Source of the DNA: Sporosarcina jeotgali | Lineage (GTDB): Bacteria; Bacillota; Bacilli; Bacillales_A; Planococcaceae | NCBI RefSeq assembly: GCF_033304595.1 | Contig: NZ_CP116341.1 | Coordinates: forward strand, 2,831,001 to 2,895,000 | Reading direction: 5' to 3' | Length of the DNA stretch: 64,000 nt | Part shown: positions 17,852 to 26,921 of the stretch, in pieces | How the letters are laid out: the number at the start of each line of letters is the position of its first letter | Position numbering within the stretch: the stretch's first letter is position 1 | The notes under the pieces: model-generated | What the model saw: only the letters and a program-made list of their open reading frames with translations | Told to the model about the DNA's origin: nothing | Database searches by the model: none | Position numbers and translations under genes: made by a program

Positions 17852-18235
17852 TCAAAGCTTGACTTCGTCGCTCATTTCAAACACGTCAAAAACATCACGC
17901 TGGATAATGAGCGACATGATTTTTCCGTTCTTTTTGAAGTAGTGGACATTCCCCACACGTTCATCCAGCATCTCGGTCCAGCCCCATTTTTCAATTTCCT
18001 TTAAATATTCAGGGGGCGGCGTGCCTTCTTCGTCACCAATGTTATTCATTTTATATTTTGCAGACTTCGCAATCTCTGTCGTGCAATCTTCCGGTTTTAC
18101 TTCGTACGCATTGTTCGGTACAGGGAATCCTTCGTTAATGACCGCCATCCGGTAGCCGTCTTCGTGTGCAAATGTATACGAACATCCCGACAGCAGCCAT
18201 ACGCCTATGATGAGTATTCCGGCAATCCGTTTCAT
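17852..18235 (-). CDS. Putative lipoprotein, unknown function
   Basis: 127 residues. The signal peptide ends in the lipobox WLLSGCSY, followed by a small mature domain with a conserved-looking WGWTEMLDERVGNVHYFKKNGKIMSL segment. It is probably an extracytoplasmic lipid-anchored protein. I do not recognise the family. It lies 70 bp upstream of sodC on the same strand with no obvious terminator between, so co-transcription is possible. Confidence 0.75.
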   Translation of the reverse strand: MKRIAGILIIGVWLLSGCSYTFAHEDGYRMAVINEGFPVPNNAYEVKPEDCTTEIAKSAKYKMNNIGDEEGTPPPEYLKEIEKWGWTEMLDERVGNVHYFKKNGKIMSLIIQRDVFDVFEMSDEVKL

Positions 18236-18314
18236 CCGATCAACCTCCCGAATCGTTCTGTTACTTCAAGAATACTTCATAAATTCAGTTGTGTCTTCAA
18301 CGGTTTTGTGACAA

Positions 18315-18350
18315 AAAACGCCTAAGTGCACGAATGCACTTAGGCGTTTT
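18315..18350 (-). terminator. Terminator of the rRNA methyltransferase gene
   Basis: Perfect 16-bp arms (18315-18330 and 18335-18350) close on a UUCG tetraloop in the minus-strand RNA, followed by a T-run. Confidence 0.9.
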
Positions 18351-18353
18351 CAC

Positions 18354-19547
18354 TTATTTCAATTTCTGGATGATGCATACTTTCAAGTAGTTGAATTCAG
18401 GATAGTCCCGATTCGTACGGAAATCTTTTGGCAAAGAGGATTCTTCTAAAATTTTATATTTCGTACCTGTTGCTTTAAATGCTTCGTCGATGAATGTTTT
18501 AAACTTCTTCATGCTGAAGCTTGCGTTATTCGTCGACGCGACGATAAATCCTTTTTTCTCAGTAATTGCGATTGCGTCCTGCAACAATGCTGTATAGTCT
18601 TTTGCTGAGCTGAACGTGTACTTTTTAGAACGTGCAAAGCTAGGCGGGTCTAATACGACCACATCGAACTTCAGCTCATGGCGCTTCGCATAACGGAAGT
18701 AATCGAAGACATCCATTACTTTGATATCCTGTGCTTCATAGTCGATGCCGTTTACGCTGAATTGTTCAATCGTTTTCGCTAAACTGCGCTTTGCTAAGTC
18801 TACACTTGTCGTCTTCACAGCACCGCCGCTTAACGCCGCGACTGAGAACGCACCTGTGTAAGAAAATGTATTCAGCACGTGATTGCCTTCAGAATATTTG
18901 TCGCGCAGTGCTTCACGGACGTCACGCTGATCCAGGAATACTCCAGTCATGGCACCGTCATTCAAATCGACCGCAAAGTTCATGCCGTTTTCTTTGACGA
19001 TGATTGGAAAATCTCCAGGAGTTCCTGATACGTAATCGTCTTGGTCGATATACTGACCCTTTGTGTCAAAGCGTTTTTTCTCATAGATTGCTTTTGCATT
19101 GACGATTTTGTCTAACACGCCATAGACGTGATGTTTCATCGAGTAAATCCCTTCGCTATACCAGCTTACCATGTAGTAGCCGTCGAAGTAATCGATGGTT
19201 AATCCGCCAATTCCGTCGCCTTCTCCGTTGAATAGACGGTATGCAGTGGTTTGGGTGTTCATTTTAAAGTTACTGCGGCGTTCAATTGCTGCGCTTATGC
19301 GGGATTCGAAAAATTTGAAGTCGATGGCTTCTTCTTCTTTTCTCGTTAATACCCAGCCGATTCCTTTGTTTTGGTTACCGTAGTAGCCTTTGGCAATGAA
19401 TCGGCGGTTTCGGTCGATCAGACGAAGCAAGTCGCCTTCTTCTTTTAAGACTTCCGGGTTCATGACAGCGTCTTTTAAAATAAGCGGGTAGCCTTTCTTT
19501 AAAGCAATACCGCTTTTATCATTTACGAGTACATCAATTGTTTTCAT
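18354..19547 (-). CDS. SAM-dependent rRNA cytosine methyltransferase (RlmI-like)
   Basis: 397 residues. The N-terminal PUA domain is about 1-75 and the C-terminal Rossmann methyltransferase domain about 190-390. Motifs visible are DLNDGAMTGVFLDQRDVR, LNTFSYTGAFSVAALSGGA (SAM binding), and VVLDPPSFARSKK (the catalytic PPSF motif of the RlmI/YccW family). It is likely a 23S rRNA m5C methyltransferase; the exact site cannot be told. It is monocistronic with a strong terminator. Confidence 0.9.
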   Translation of the reverse strand: MKTIDVLVNDKSGIALKKGYPLILKDAVMNPEVLKEEGDLLRLIDRNRRFIAKGYYGNQNKGIGWVLTRKEEEAIDFKFFESRISAAIERRSNFKMNTQTTAYRLFNGEGDGIGGLTIDYFDGYYMVSWYSEGIYSMKHHVYGVLDKIVNAKAIYEKKRFDTKGQYIDQDDYVSGTPGDFPIIVKENGMNFAVDLNDGAMTGVFLDQRDVREALRDKYSEGNHVLNTFSYTGAFSVAALSGGAVKTTSVDLAKRSLAKTIEQFSVNGIDYEAQDIKVMDVFDYFRYAKRHELKFDVVVLDPPSFARSKKYTFSSAKDYTALLQDAIAITEKKGFIVASTNNASFSMKKFKTFIDEAFKATGTKYKILEESSLPKDFRTNRDYPEFNYLKVCIIQKLK

Positions 19548-19671
19548 GTTTTCATCCTTTTCTACGGATAGTTATGTCCGTTCGCGCATTTTCTTTATTA
19601 TCGCACGTTTGGCTTCGAATTGCGATTCCTTCATAATATTAGTTGCAGCATAGCACATCTTGATACCGTTG

Positions 19672-19797
19672 TTTTACGCTTCAGGCGGACGCTTTCCGCG
19701 GGCTTGATCTCAGCCTCCTCGGCGCTACGCTTCTGCGGGGTCTTCGATCTTCGCTTATTCCGCCGGAGTCGCCGCCTTACGCTTCAAACAACTACTG
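19672..19797. repeat. Solo copy of a GC-rich Bacillales-type intergenic repeat
   Basis: It contains GACGCTTTCCGCGGG, CAGCCTCCTCG, CTGCGGGGTCT and CCGGAGTCG in order, within an AT-richer gap. A homologous copy lies inside the IS1182-family element at about 44376-44506, with the same blocks in the same order. No ORF. Similar GC-rich elements are widespread between genes in Bacillales. Confidence 0.8.
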
Positions 19798-19838
19798 AAA
19801 TAAGGAAAATAGATTTACCACTTTAAATATATTAGAAT

Positions 19839-20723
19839 TTACAAAATGGACTTGCGGATTTTTCTTTTCACTAAAAAAGAAGGCTTTGTTTCTGCGAGCA
19901 GGATGGCCAGTAAAATGAGTGCAGCGCCTGCGATCATCTGGCCTGTGACAATTTCGCGAAGCATGAGAATGGAGAAGATCATTCCCCACAGTGACTCCAT
20001 TGAGAGCAGGATGGCTGCTTTTGTTTCAGAGACGTGCTTTTGTGCAACAGTTTGCAATAGGAATGCAAGAGTTGTCGAGAACACACCTAAATAGAGTAAA
20101 GAAGTCGCAGACGCTGTTGTGATGGGGAGGGCTGCTTCTCCTTTGACCCCGATAACAATCCAGGCAATCACAGCAGCAACGGTCATCTGAACAAGCGTCA
20201 GTGTAATTGCATCCTCTTTGCGGACAAATTGACCTGTGTAAAAAATATGGAATGCAAAGAACACCGCACACATAAGTGACAGCACATCCACCGGATTAAT
20301 GGAAAGCGTCCCATTTAAAGATAAAAGCGCAATTCCAGCCATCGCAAGAACCGCACCGACGAGCTCAAACGGGCTTACTTTTCTACGATAGAGCACGAAC
20401 GCAATGAAAGGAACGATCAGTACATTCACCGCTGTTAAAAAGGCGTTATTGGACGGCGTGGTAAATTGTAAACCGACCGTCTGAAACGCGAATGCTCCGT
20501 ACAGAAACACGCCGAGCAAGCCACCCTTCAAAAGAACAGACTTTGATAGGTTCAATATTTTTTTATAAAACACAACTCCCAGCAATACGGCGCCAATCAC
20601 AAACCGTCCTGCAAGAATTTGATAGGGACTAAAGTAGTCTAACGCAATTGCACTGACAGGAAATCCTGTACCCCAAATAACGGCCGTCACGAGCAAACCG
20701 ATTTCCCCAATATATTTTCGCAT
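19839..20723 (-). CDS. EamA/DMT-family transporter
   Basis: 294 residues with about ten predicted membrane helices in two five-helix EamA repeats (about 8-140 and 150-285). The first repeat begins LLVTAVIWGTGFPVSAIAL, a typical EamA start, and the second contains GVFSTTLAFLLQTVAQKHV. The family exports metabolites or nucleotide sugars; the substrate cannot be inferred from sequence. The C-terminus is basic (VKRKIRKSIL). It is monocistronic. Confidence 0.88.
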   Translation of the reverse strand: MRKYIGEIGLLVTAVIWGTGFPVSAIALDYFSPYQILAGRFVIGAVLLGVVFYKKILNLSKSVLLKGGLLGVFLYGAFAFQTVGLQFTTPSNNAFLTAVNVLIVPFIAFVLYRRKVSPFELVGAVLAMAGIALLSLNGTLSINPVDVLSLMCAVFFAFHIFYTGQFVRKEDAITLTLVQMTVAAVIAWIVIGVKGEAALPITTASATSLLYLGVFSTTLAFLLQTVAQKHVSETKAAILLSMESLWGMIFSILMLREIVTGQMIAGAALILLAILLAETKPSFLVKRKIRKSIL

Positions 20724-20784
20724 TCAGCATCCCCCTGTCTAAGACTAGTATACAAGGGAAAAGAGTTTGACGTATAGAGGAACA

Positions 20785-20820
20785 TGAAAAAGACCTCCGG
20801 AGTATTAGCCGAAGGTCCTG
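20785..20820 (-). terminator. Terminator of cstA
   Basis: GACCTtCGG...CCGgAGGTC on the minus strand is followed by TTTTTC. Confidence 0.7.
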
Positions 20821-20824
20821 ACTA

Positions 20825-22312
20825 TTATTCTTTAGGTACGGACGCTGCAGTAGCTGCTCCTGCCAATGCATCATCCCAATCCGGAGCTGTGACTTCCAGC
20901 GGGATATTCTCTTTGCGTGCTTTGAGAGCTGCAAAGAAGAACAAAGCCACCAGGAAGATCGAAATCACACTCGCACCAATCAACGATACTTCCATCGGTA
21001 ATCTAAAGCCTATTTGCGCATTTAAAATATAAGTCGTGGTTGCCATGAGCATAAATGTCCCAGGAACCAGTGCAATCCAGTAATTCTTTTTGGCAATGAA
21101 TAAATACATGGCTGCGACAAAGAGTGCAATTACCGCAGTGGACTGGTTCGCCCAAGAGAAATATCTCCATAGGATATTGAAGTCGACAAATGTTAACGCG
21201 ATAGAGACTGCAAATAACGGAAGTGCGATCCAAAGACGGCTTAGAATTTTCACTTGCGGCAGCTTGAAATAGTCAGCAATAATCATTCGGGCACTCCGGA
21301 ATGCAGTGTCGCCTGAAGTGATTGGCAAGATGATAACCCCAAGGATTGCGAGCGTCCCGCCGACAGCGCCAAGCATTAAAACAGATGCTTCACTAACGAT
21401 CATTGCAGGACCGCCAGCAGCAAGTAATTCGTTCAATCCAACTGGTCCATTGAACAGCGCCATACCAGCAGCTGCCCAGATCATTGCGATAACTCCTTCA
21501 GCAATCATCATACCGTAGAAAATTTTACGGCCTTGTTTTTCACTTTGTGTCGTACGTGAAATAATTGGTGTTTGTGTCGCATGGAAACCTGACAGTGCTC
21601 CGCAAGAAATCGTCAAGAATAGAAGCGGGAAGATTGGAATATTATCCGGATGCAAGTTTGCAAACGATAATTCAGGAATTGGAGCTCCTGTAAACAGCAT
21701 CCCGCCTCCAACGCCCAATGCACTGATGATGAGCAGCAAACCGAAAATCGGATAGAAGCGCCCGATGATTTTATCAATCGGAAGCAGCGTTGCGAGAATG
21801 TAATAAATGAAGATTGCTGCGACAATAATGCCCATTGCAACCCAACCATTCATCAAGTTGTAAAGCAATCCTGCAGGAGCAGATACAAATACCGTTCCGA
21901 CAAGCAGTAATAGTAAAATTGCGAAAGCGTTTACAAGATGCTTCATGAATTTACCCAGGAATTTACCTGCAAGTTCCGGTAAATGTGCTCCACGATTTCG
22001 AATGGAAATCATGCCTGTTAAATAGTCGTGTACTGCACCCGCAAAAATGGCTCCGAGTACAATCCACAGAAACGCAACAGGTCCGTAAAGCGCTCCCATA
22101 ATCGGTCCGAAGATCGGGCCAACGCCTGCAATATTCAGCAGCTGAATCAATGAATTTTTCTTTGTGTTCATTGGTACATAGTCAATGCCGTCTGCGTTCG
22201 CATATGCAGGAGTCTGACGTTCTTCCTTCACCCCGAAAACGCGCTCCACGAATTTCCCATACGTGAAATAACCGACAACGAGCAACACTACCCCAAATAG
22301 AAATGTATACAT
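20825..22312 (-). CDS. cstA: Carbon-starvation/pyruvate transporter, CstA family
   Basis: A 495-residue integral membrane protein with many helices. The family landmarks are INAGPIFGP-like IAGVGPIFGPIMGALYGPVAFLWIVLG (split here: GVGPIFGPIMGALYG near 65) and GFHATQTPIISRTTQSEKQG near 245. E. coli homologs CstA and BtsT/YjiY are peptide or pyruvate:proton symporters. The gene lies just downstream of a LytS/LytT-type pair, the same regulatory pairing as BtsS/BtsR-BtsT, so it is probably pyruvate-responsive. This shorter form (about 500 aa) is common in Firmicutes. Direct repeats CATGTCAG lie upstream. Confidence 0.92.
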   Translation of the reverse strand: MYTFLFGVVLLVVGYFTYGKFVERVFGVKEERQTPAYANADGIDYVPMNTKKNSLIQLLNIAGVGPIFGPIMGALYGPVAFLWIVLGAIFAGAVHDYLTGMISIRNRGAHLPELAGKFLGKFMKHLVNAFAILLLLLVGTVFVSAPAGLLYNLMNGWVAMGIIVAAIFIYYILATLLPIDKIIGRFYPIFGLLLIISALGVGGGMLFTGAPIPELSFANLHPDNIPIFPLLFLTISCGALSGFHATQTPIISRTTQSEKQGRKIFYGMMIAEGVIAMIWAAAGMALFNGPVGLNELLAAGGPAMIVSEASVLMLGAVGGTLAILGVIILPITSGDTAFRSARMIIADYFKLPQVKILSRLWIALPLFAVSIALTFVDFNILWRYFSWANQSTAVIALFVAAMYLFIAKKNYWIALVPGTFMLMATTTYILNAQIGFRLPMEVSLIGASVISIFLVALFFFAALKARKENIPLEVTAPDWDDALAGAATAASVPKE

Positions 22313-22393
22313 GCATTTCCCACCCCTTTGTCTTTTTATAATCTGTTATCAGTTTAGATTAATTATTCTAACAAATGGCGGGTTCTGTGCTAA

Positions 22394-22426
22394 CATGTCA
22401 GTTTTCGAGTGTAAGAAGCATGTCAG
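22394..22426 (-). promoter_or_regulatory. Candidate LytTR operator upstream of cstA
   Basis: CATGTCAG occurs twice in direct orientation (22394-22401 and 22419-22426, 25 bp apart) between lytT and cstA. LytTR regulators bind imperfect direct repeats, and the adjacent regulator is of that class. The spacing is a little longer than the usual 21-22 bp. Confidence 0.4.
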
Positions 22427-22444
22427 AGATATTAACGTGCTGTG

Positions 22445-23176
22445 TCAATGTTCAAGTTTTTTCCTTAATCCTTTTACATAGTTGCGGCTTACAGATAATT
22501 TCTCTTTGCTTCCATCAATTTCGAGCTGATAAGCACCGTTGAACCAAGGCGATAATCGGGTGACATGCAGCAGATTCACCAGATAGCTTTTATGGATGCG
22601 ATAAAACGAAAAGGGAGTAAGTCGCGTCTCCAGCTCTTTTAACGTCAGTTTCACTTCATATTCTTCTGTCTTTGTTACGATTCGGGTCAAACTATCCTCA
22701 CGGCAAATATATAAAATACAACTAATAGAGACGTAGACAATTTCGCCATCCCGTTCTATCGCTAATTTCCCAAGCTGATGAAAAGACTCTTGACCATTAT
22801 CTGGTGTTTCTTTGACTTGAATTCTCTTTAATGTTTGCAGAATCTGATCCTCTTCATATGGTTTCAATAAGTAATCAATTGCATTTACCCGGAAAGCATC
22901 CGCTGCAAATTGAGGATAAGCGGTTGCAAAAACAATTTGGGGCGGATTCTTCAATTCTTTCAAAACGGCTGCGACTTCCATCCCGTTCATCTTCGGCATT
23001 TCTACATCTAAAAAAACAACGTCCGGCTGTAAACGGATCGCCTGCATGATTGCAGTATCCCCCGAATCTGCTTCTCCCACAATTTTCACATACGGATAAC
23101 GTCCAAGCAGAAATATGAGTTCTTCGCGTGCATACCGTTCATCATCCACAATAAGTGCTTGAATGTTAGATGGCAT
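22445..23176 (-). CDS. LytTR-family response regulator
   Basis: A 243-residue two-domain regulator. The receiver (about 5-120) has acidic DDE at 11-13, the phospho-acceptor Asp in VVFLDVEMPKMNG and Lys in YLLKPY. The LytTR DNA-binding domain (about 140-240) contains FYRIHKSYLVNL and LSVSRNYVKGLR. It is the partner of the kinase encoded upstream, whose 3' end it overlaps by 11 bp. The likely target is the cstA gene directly downstream. Confidence 0.92.
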   Translation of the reverse strand: MPSNIQALIVDDERYAREELIFLLGRYPYVKIVGEADSGDTAIMQAIRLQPDVVFLDVEMPKMNGMEVAAVLKELKNPPQIVFATAYPQFAADAFRVNAIDYLLKPYEEDQILQTLKRIQVKETPDNGQESFHQLGKLAIERDGEIVYVSISCILYICREDSLTRIVTKTEEYEVKLTLKELETRLTPFSFYRIHKSYLVNLLHVTRLSPWFNGAYQLEIDGSKEKLSVSRNYVKGLRKKLEH

Positions 23177-24914
23177 GGTGACTCACCTCTTCTTTCGGAA
23201 TCGCGAAACGCACAACTGTCCCTTCTCCGCTTGCTGTTGTAAATTGAAGTCCCGCCTGATCACCAAACGTCATCATTAAGCGGCGATGCACATTAAACAG
23301 TCCCATTCCAGTACCTGATTCCGATTCAACGGGATGTTCCCCTAACGTTTTCAAACGCTCTGTTGTAATGCCCTTGCCATTGTCCTGAACTGTAATGACG
23401 GTTTCTCCGTCTTGTGCAGCAATCATCACTTTCACGACACTTCCCCTCGCCATATCTGCGATACCATGTTTAACCGCATTCTCGACAATCGGCTGGAGCG
23501 TGAGCGGCGGGATGAGCTGCGAGAGCACAGTCGGGTCAACTTCAAAGTCAATTGTTAGTTTATCCACAAAACGAGCTTCTTCAATTTGAAGATACGCGCG
23601 GACGTGACCCAATTCTTGTTCAAGCGTAACCCGTGCAGCAGTCGTTCCCTCAACGTTTTGACGCAAGAATTTCGATAAAGAAGTCAACAGCTGCCGTGCC
23701 TGGTCAGGATCCGTTCGTATAAGAGAAATAATGACATTCAGTGAATTGAAGAAGAAATGCGGACTGATTTGTGCTTGCAATGCTTTTATTTCCGCGTCTT
23801 TTGCCAACTCGTGTGCTTGTTCCGCAGCTGCAATTTCCAACTGATCGCTCAATAAGGAACTTAGACCATCAATCAGTTCAATCGTGACATCTGTAATCGC
23901 TTTTTCAGAAGGATAATACAGTTTAAGAGTTCCGACCACTTGATCGCGCTGTTTCAGTGGAGCAATGACTGCGGCACCTAGCGGACAATCGGATTGAACG
24001 CAATGGATGGCCCGGTCATTGGCGACCACACGATTTCCATGATGAAGCACTTCTTTTGTTATATGTGTTTGAATCGGGCTGTAAGAACGGTGATGATCAC
24101 TTGCCACCCCTACGTGCGCGAGAATTTCATTTCGATTTGTCATCGCAACCGCACTCGGGGAGAGCTCGTTGAAAAGAATCTGGCATACTTCACTGCACGT
24201 TTCAGGAGTCATGCCTTTTCTCAGGTGCGCCAGTGTTTGGTTCGCAATTCGCAACGTTTTTTGCGCTTGAAGGGCGGTTGCACGATCCTGCTCACTCATT
24301 ACGTTGTATACAATTAGCAGAAATATCGCTGTGCCCACGCCGTTTGCGATAATCATTGGCAGACCGATAGCTTGAACGAGCGCCCAAGCTTCTGAAAAAG
24401 GTTTCGATAGCATAAGAATAAGACCCATTTGCATAGACTCCGCAAGTGCGCCGATTGCAAAAGCAGTGAGCGGTTTAACCGTTTTTCCTTTTTTATAGAA
24501 ATAGCTCGCTAAAATACCGGACAAAATCGTAGATAGCCCGCAAGAAAATGCAGTAAATCCACCAAGGGTCATCCGATGAATCCCGGCAATTAGGCCGGCC
24601 CCGATACCGAAACGGTAGCCTCCCAGTAAACCAGCAACTACAATTCCAATAACCCGTGAATTGGCAATAGCCTCATCTCCGGCCAAATTCATCGTCACAC
24701 TATTGAAATGGAAGGTTTCCGTATTAAAAGCAACGCCCAAATACGTCCCGATTATTCCAAAAAATCCAAAGAACACAATTGCACTTACAGTTTGACGGCG
24801 ATCTAGAGTATCATGATGAACAAGCTGTTTGAAGAAACGAAACCGCGTCAGGATGAATGCAACCGCCACAATCGTACCTACGCGCTCCAGCATGATGATT
24901 AATAAGTCCAGCAT
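23166..24914 (-). CDS. LytS-family sensor histidine kinase
   Basis: 582 residues. The 5TM-5TMR_LYT membrane domain (about 5-205) is followed by a GAF-like domain (about 225-355) and the His_kinase domain with phospho-acceptor in QISPHFFFNSLNVI (near 390). The ATPase domain carries N-box PIVENAVKHGIAD and G-box VQDNGKGI and GTGMGLFNVHRRL. It phosphorylates the LytTR regulator with which its gene overlaps. By homology to BtsS, the membrane domain may sense extracellular pyruvate. LytS proteins also control autolysis genes in staphylococci, but no lrgAB is seen here. Confidence 0.92.
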   Translation of the reverse strand: MLDLLIIMLERVGTIVAVAFILTRFRFFKQLVHHDTLDRRQTVSAIVFFGFFGIIGTYLGVAFNTETFHFNSVTMNLAGDEAIANSRVIGIVVAGLLGGYRFGIGAGLIAGIHRMTLGGFTAFSCGLSTILSGILASYFYKKGKTVKPLTAFAIGALAESMQMGLILMLSKPFSEAWALVQAIGLPMIIANGVGTAIFLLIVYNVMSEQDRATALQAQKTLRIANQTLAHLRKGMTPETCSEVCQILFNELSPSAVAMTNRNEILAHVGVASDHHRSYSPIQTHITKEVLHHGNRVVANDRAIHCVQSDCPLGAAVIAPLKQRDQVVGTLKLYYPSEKAITDVTIELIDGLSSLLSDQLEIAAAEQAHELAKDAEIKALQAQISPHFFFNSLNVIISLIRTDPDQARQLLTSLSKFLRQNVEGTTAARVTLEQELGHVRAYLQIEEARFVDKLTIDFEVDPTVLSQLIPPLTLQPIVENAVKHGIADMARGSVVKVMIAAQDGETVITVQDNGKGITTERLKTLGEHPVESESGTGMGLFNVHRRLMMTFGDQAGLQFTTASGEGTVVRFAIPKEEVSHHAI

Positions 24915-24967
24915 GACACCATCCCTCCATCCCCTATTCTTTCAAGTATACTGTATTTTCCGTCATC

Positions 24968-25003
24968 TAAAAAGAGGAGAATGCACAAAGACATTCTCCT
25001 CTA
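24968..25003 (-). terminator. Terminator of the NPD-family oxidoreductase gene
   Basis: AGAGGAGAATG...CATTCTCCTCT overlaps the stop codon and is followed on the minus strand by TTTTTAG. Confidence 0.85.
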
Positions 25004-26020
25004 CTGCTCTTTCGATAATAATTGAGCTACAACACTATGAACCGTGCCTGCTTGCACAAGGTGGACAGCAGTTCCTGCCCACAGCGATAAAAACTCCGCA
25101 TTGTTTTGGACAGCTGCTTCTTTTCTAATCCGCTTCGTTAAATCATTTTGATAAGGATAGGGTGCAATCGGAGACTGGTTCATCTGTTCAATGAATCGAT
25201 TGTGAATCCCGCGTGCGGGTCTGCCTGAGAATACGTTTGTAATTACCGTATTGTCCGAATCCGCATTCAAAATTGCCTGTTTATAGGCATCCGCTGCTCC
25301 ACTTTCTTCCGTCGCCAGAAGTGCTGTTCCAATCTGAATAGCAGACGCACCGCTTTTCAGCAGTTCGGTCATACGCGCATTCGTAGCAATCCCGCCAGCG
25401 GCAATGATTGGAATTCGAATAAGTTCCCGGACTTCCGCCAACAAGCCATCCATTGAAATCAACGGCCCGTCAGGATGAAATGAGCCTCTATGTCCACCGG
25501 CTTCTGAACCTTGGATGACAACCATATCCAACCCTGCTTGTTCCACCGCCATTGCCTCATCCACTGTGGTCGCAGTACCTATCAAAACGATTCCAGATTC
25601 GTGAAGTTTTTCAACAGACTCCGCATCCGGTATTCCAAATGTAAACGAACAGACTGCCGGCTTTTCTTCTAATACAACATTGATCTGGCTTTGTAAATCC
25701 GGTTCAGACAGCGGAGCTTTCCAGAACGGCATGCCAAGCTGTTCCCCTATTGGCTGAAGTGCTAAATAGGCTAATCGCAACTCTTTTTGATCAAACGGTG
25801 TATTGTCCGGTACAAATAGATTCACAGAAAAAGGTCTCTTTGTAAGTAACTTCACCTGCTGAATTGCGGTACGTGTGTCTTCAGCAGATAAATACCCCGC
25901 TCCAAGAGATCCTAAAACACCAGTTTCTGCACATGCCGCAACGAATTCAGGTGTCGTAACCCCTGCCATAGGAGCTTGAATAATTGGATGTTGAATACCT
26001 AGAGTTTGTTTGAACTCCAT
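25001..26020 (-). CDS. Nitronate monooxygenase / FabK-like flavin oxidoreductase
   Basis: A 339-residue TIM-barrel FMN enzyme of the 2-nitropropane dioxygenase family. Visible motifs are HPIIQAPMAGVTTPE (FMN phosphate side), VVIQGSEAGGHRG (active-site His), IPIIAAGGIATNARM and GASAIQIGTALLATEES. It probably oxidises nitronates such as propionate-3-nitronate. A FabK enoyl-ACP reductase role is the alternative, but there is no fatty-acid synthesis gene nearby. The start MEFKQTLGIQ has GGAGGGAG directly upstream. It lies 32 bp downstream of ywbE on the same strand. Confidence 0.88.
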   Translation of the reverse strand: MEFKQTLGIQHPIIQAPMAGVTTPEFVAACAETGVLGSLGAGYLSAEDTRTAIQQVKLLTKRPFSVNLFVPDNTPFDQKELRLAYLALQPIGEQLGMPFWKAPLSEPDLQSQINVVLEEKPAVCSFTFGIPDAESVEKLHESGIVLIGTATTVDEAMAVEQAGLDMVVIQGSEAGGHRGSFHPDGPLISMDGLLAEVRELIRIPIIAAGGIATNARMTELLKSGASAIQIGTALLATEESGAADAYKQAILNADSDNTVITNVFSGRPARGIHNRFIEQMNQSPIAPYPYQNDLTKRIRKEAAVQNNAEFLSLWAGTAVHLVQAGTVHSVVAQLLSKEQ

Positions 26021-26052
26021 GATCTCCCTCCTATTCATAGTAATAGAGCTTT

Positions 26053-26250
26053 TTAGTTATCTAAAATGTCACATACTCTGCCGACTTGTCCATCCTCAAG
26101 ACGAACTTTGATACCGTGAGGATGATGAGCTGAATTTGTCAGCAAGTCTTTGACAACGCCCTCTGTTTTCACACCGCTTCTTTGGTCTTTCTTTAAAATG
26201 ACTGCCACTTTTAATCCCGGATGAATATCACTTCTGTTTTTACCGTCCAT
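26053..26250 (-). CDS. ywbE: YwbE-family protein
   Basis: A 65-residue conserved small protein (DUF2196). The central segment HPGLKVAVILKKDQRSGVKTEG and the C-terminal RLEDGQVGRVCDIL are diagnostic. It probably folds as a small beta-barrel; the function is unknown. The start MDGKNRSD has AAAAGGAG eight bases upstream, which favours it over the GTG three codons earlier. Confidence 0.9.
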   Translation of the reverse strand: MDGKNRSDIHPGLKVAVILKKDQRSGVKTEGVVKDLLTNSAHHPHGIKVRLEDGQVGRVCDILDN

Positions 26251-26411
26251 CGTTCCCACTCCTTTTCTATTAGTTTGTATACCAGTATGGATTTCCGCTG
26301 CAACCAGCGGAACTAATTAAAATATACACTACTCACATACGTGTCTCTGTAATAGTTTATCACATCTGAAGTAAGCACTAATATGGGCAGAACCAATTCA
26401 AAACTTTCTAG

Positions 26412-26457
26412 TTGACGTTCGATAGTTTATCCCCTAAACTAGTGAATAGTTTAGGGG
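26412..26457 (+). promoter_or_regulatory. MarR-operon promoter overlapped by a perfect palindromic operator
   Basis: TTGACG (26412-26417), 17 bases, TAAACT (26435-26440). The palindrome CCCCTAAACTA-GTGAA-TAGTTTAGGGG (26431-26457) has perfect 11-bp arms and covers the -10 region and the ribosome-site side of the transcription start. This is the arrangement expected for autorepression by the MarR protein encoded next. Confidence 0.8.
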
Positions 26458-26468
26458 GTGAACTGGTT

Positions 26469-26921
26469 ATGAAAGAGACGTTATTAGAAGCGATTGAGTT
26501 ATTCGAGGAAGTGATCATTTATGGAACTGAGCATTTCCTAAAATCAGTTCAATCGCCAATATGGAAAGAGTATTCTCCAGAGCAAATTCAAACATTGAAG
26601 TTTTTAGCTGCGTATGGCTCCTTGTCGAATAGTAAACTCGCTGATTTACAGGGTGTGCACAAAAGTGCTATTACAGCTCGATTGAAGAAACTCGATGACA
26701 AAGGATTAGTGCGGACAGAACGTTCCGAACAAGACCAGCGCGCAAAAGTGGTACGTCTGACAGATGCCGGCCAAGACATACTTGCTGCGTCCAATACGGC
26801 TATAAATGAAACAATCGCTAACCTATTTACGGATGAAATTTCGGAAGAGGAATTGGTTCAATTCGTTAGCACGTTCCGCAAACTGAAAGATATTTTACAA
26901 ATGAGGGAGTATGACCAATGA
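26469..26921 (+). CDS. MarR-family transcriptional regulator (YdgJ-like)
   Basis: A 150-residue winged-helix repressor. The recognition region is LADLQGVHKSAITARLKKLDDKGLV and the wing is RTERSEQDQRAKVVRLTDAG, both characteristic of MarR. The start ATG follows GGGGGTG at eight bases. Its TGA overlaps the ATG of an MMPL transporter gene (ATGA), matching the B. subtilis ydgJ-ydgH pair. It probably represses its own operon through the palindrome at 26431-26457 and is released by a hydrophobic or phenolic ligand exported by the transporter. Confidence 0.93.
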   Translation: MKETLLEAIELFEEVIIYGTEHFLKSVQSPIWKEYSPEQIQTLKFLAAYGSLSNSKLADLQGVHKSAITARLKKLDDKGLVRTERSEQDQRAKVVRLTDAGQDILAASNTAINETIANLFTDEISEEELVQFVSTFRKLKDILQMREYDQ

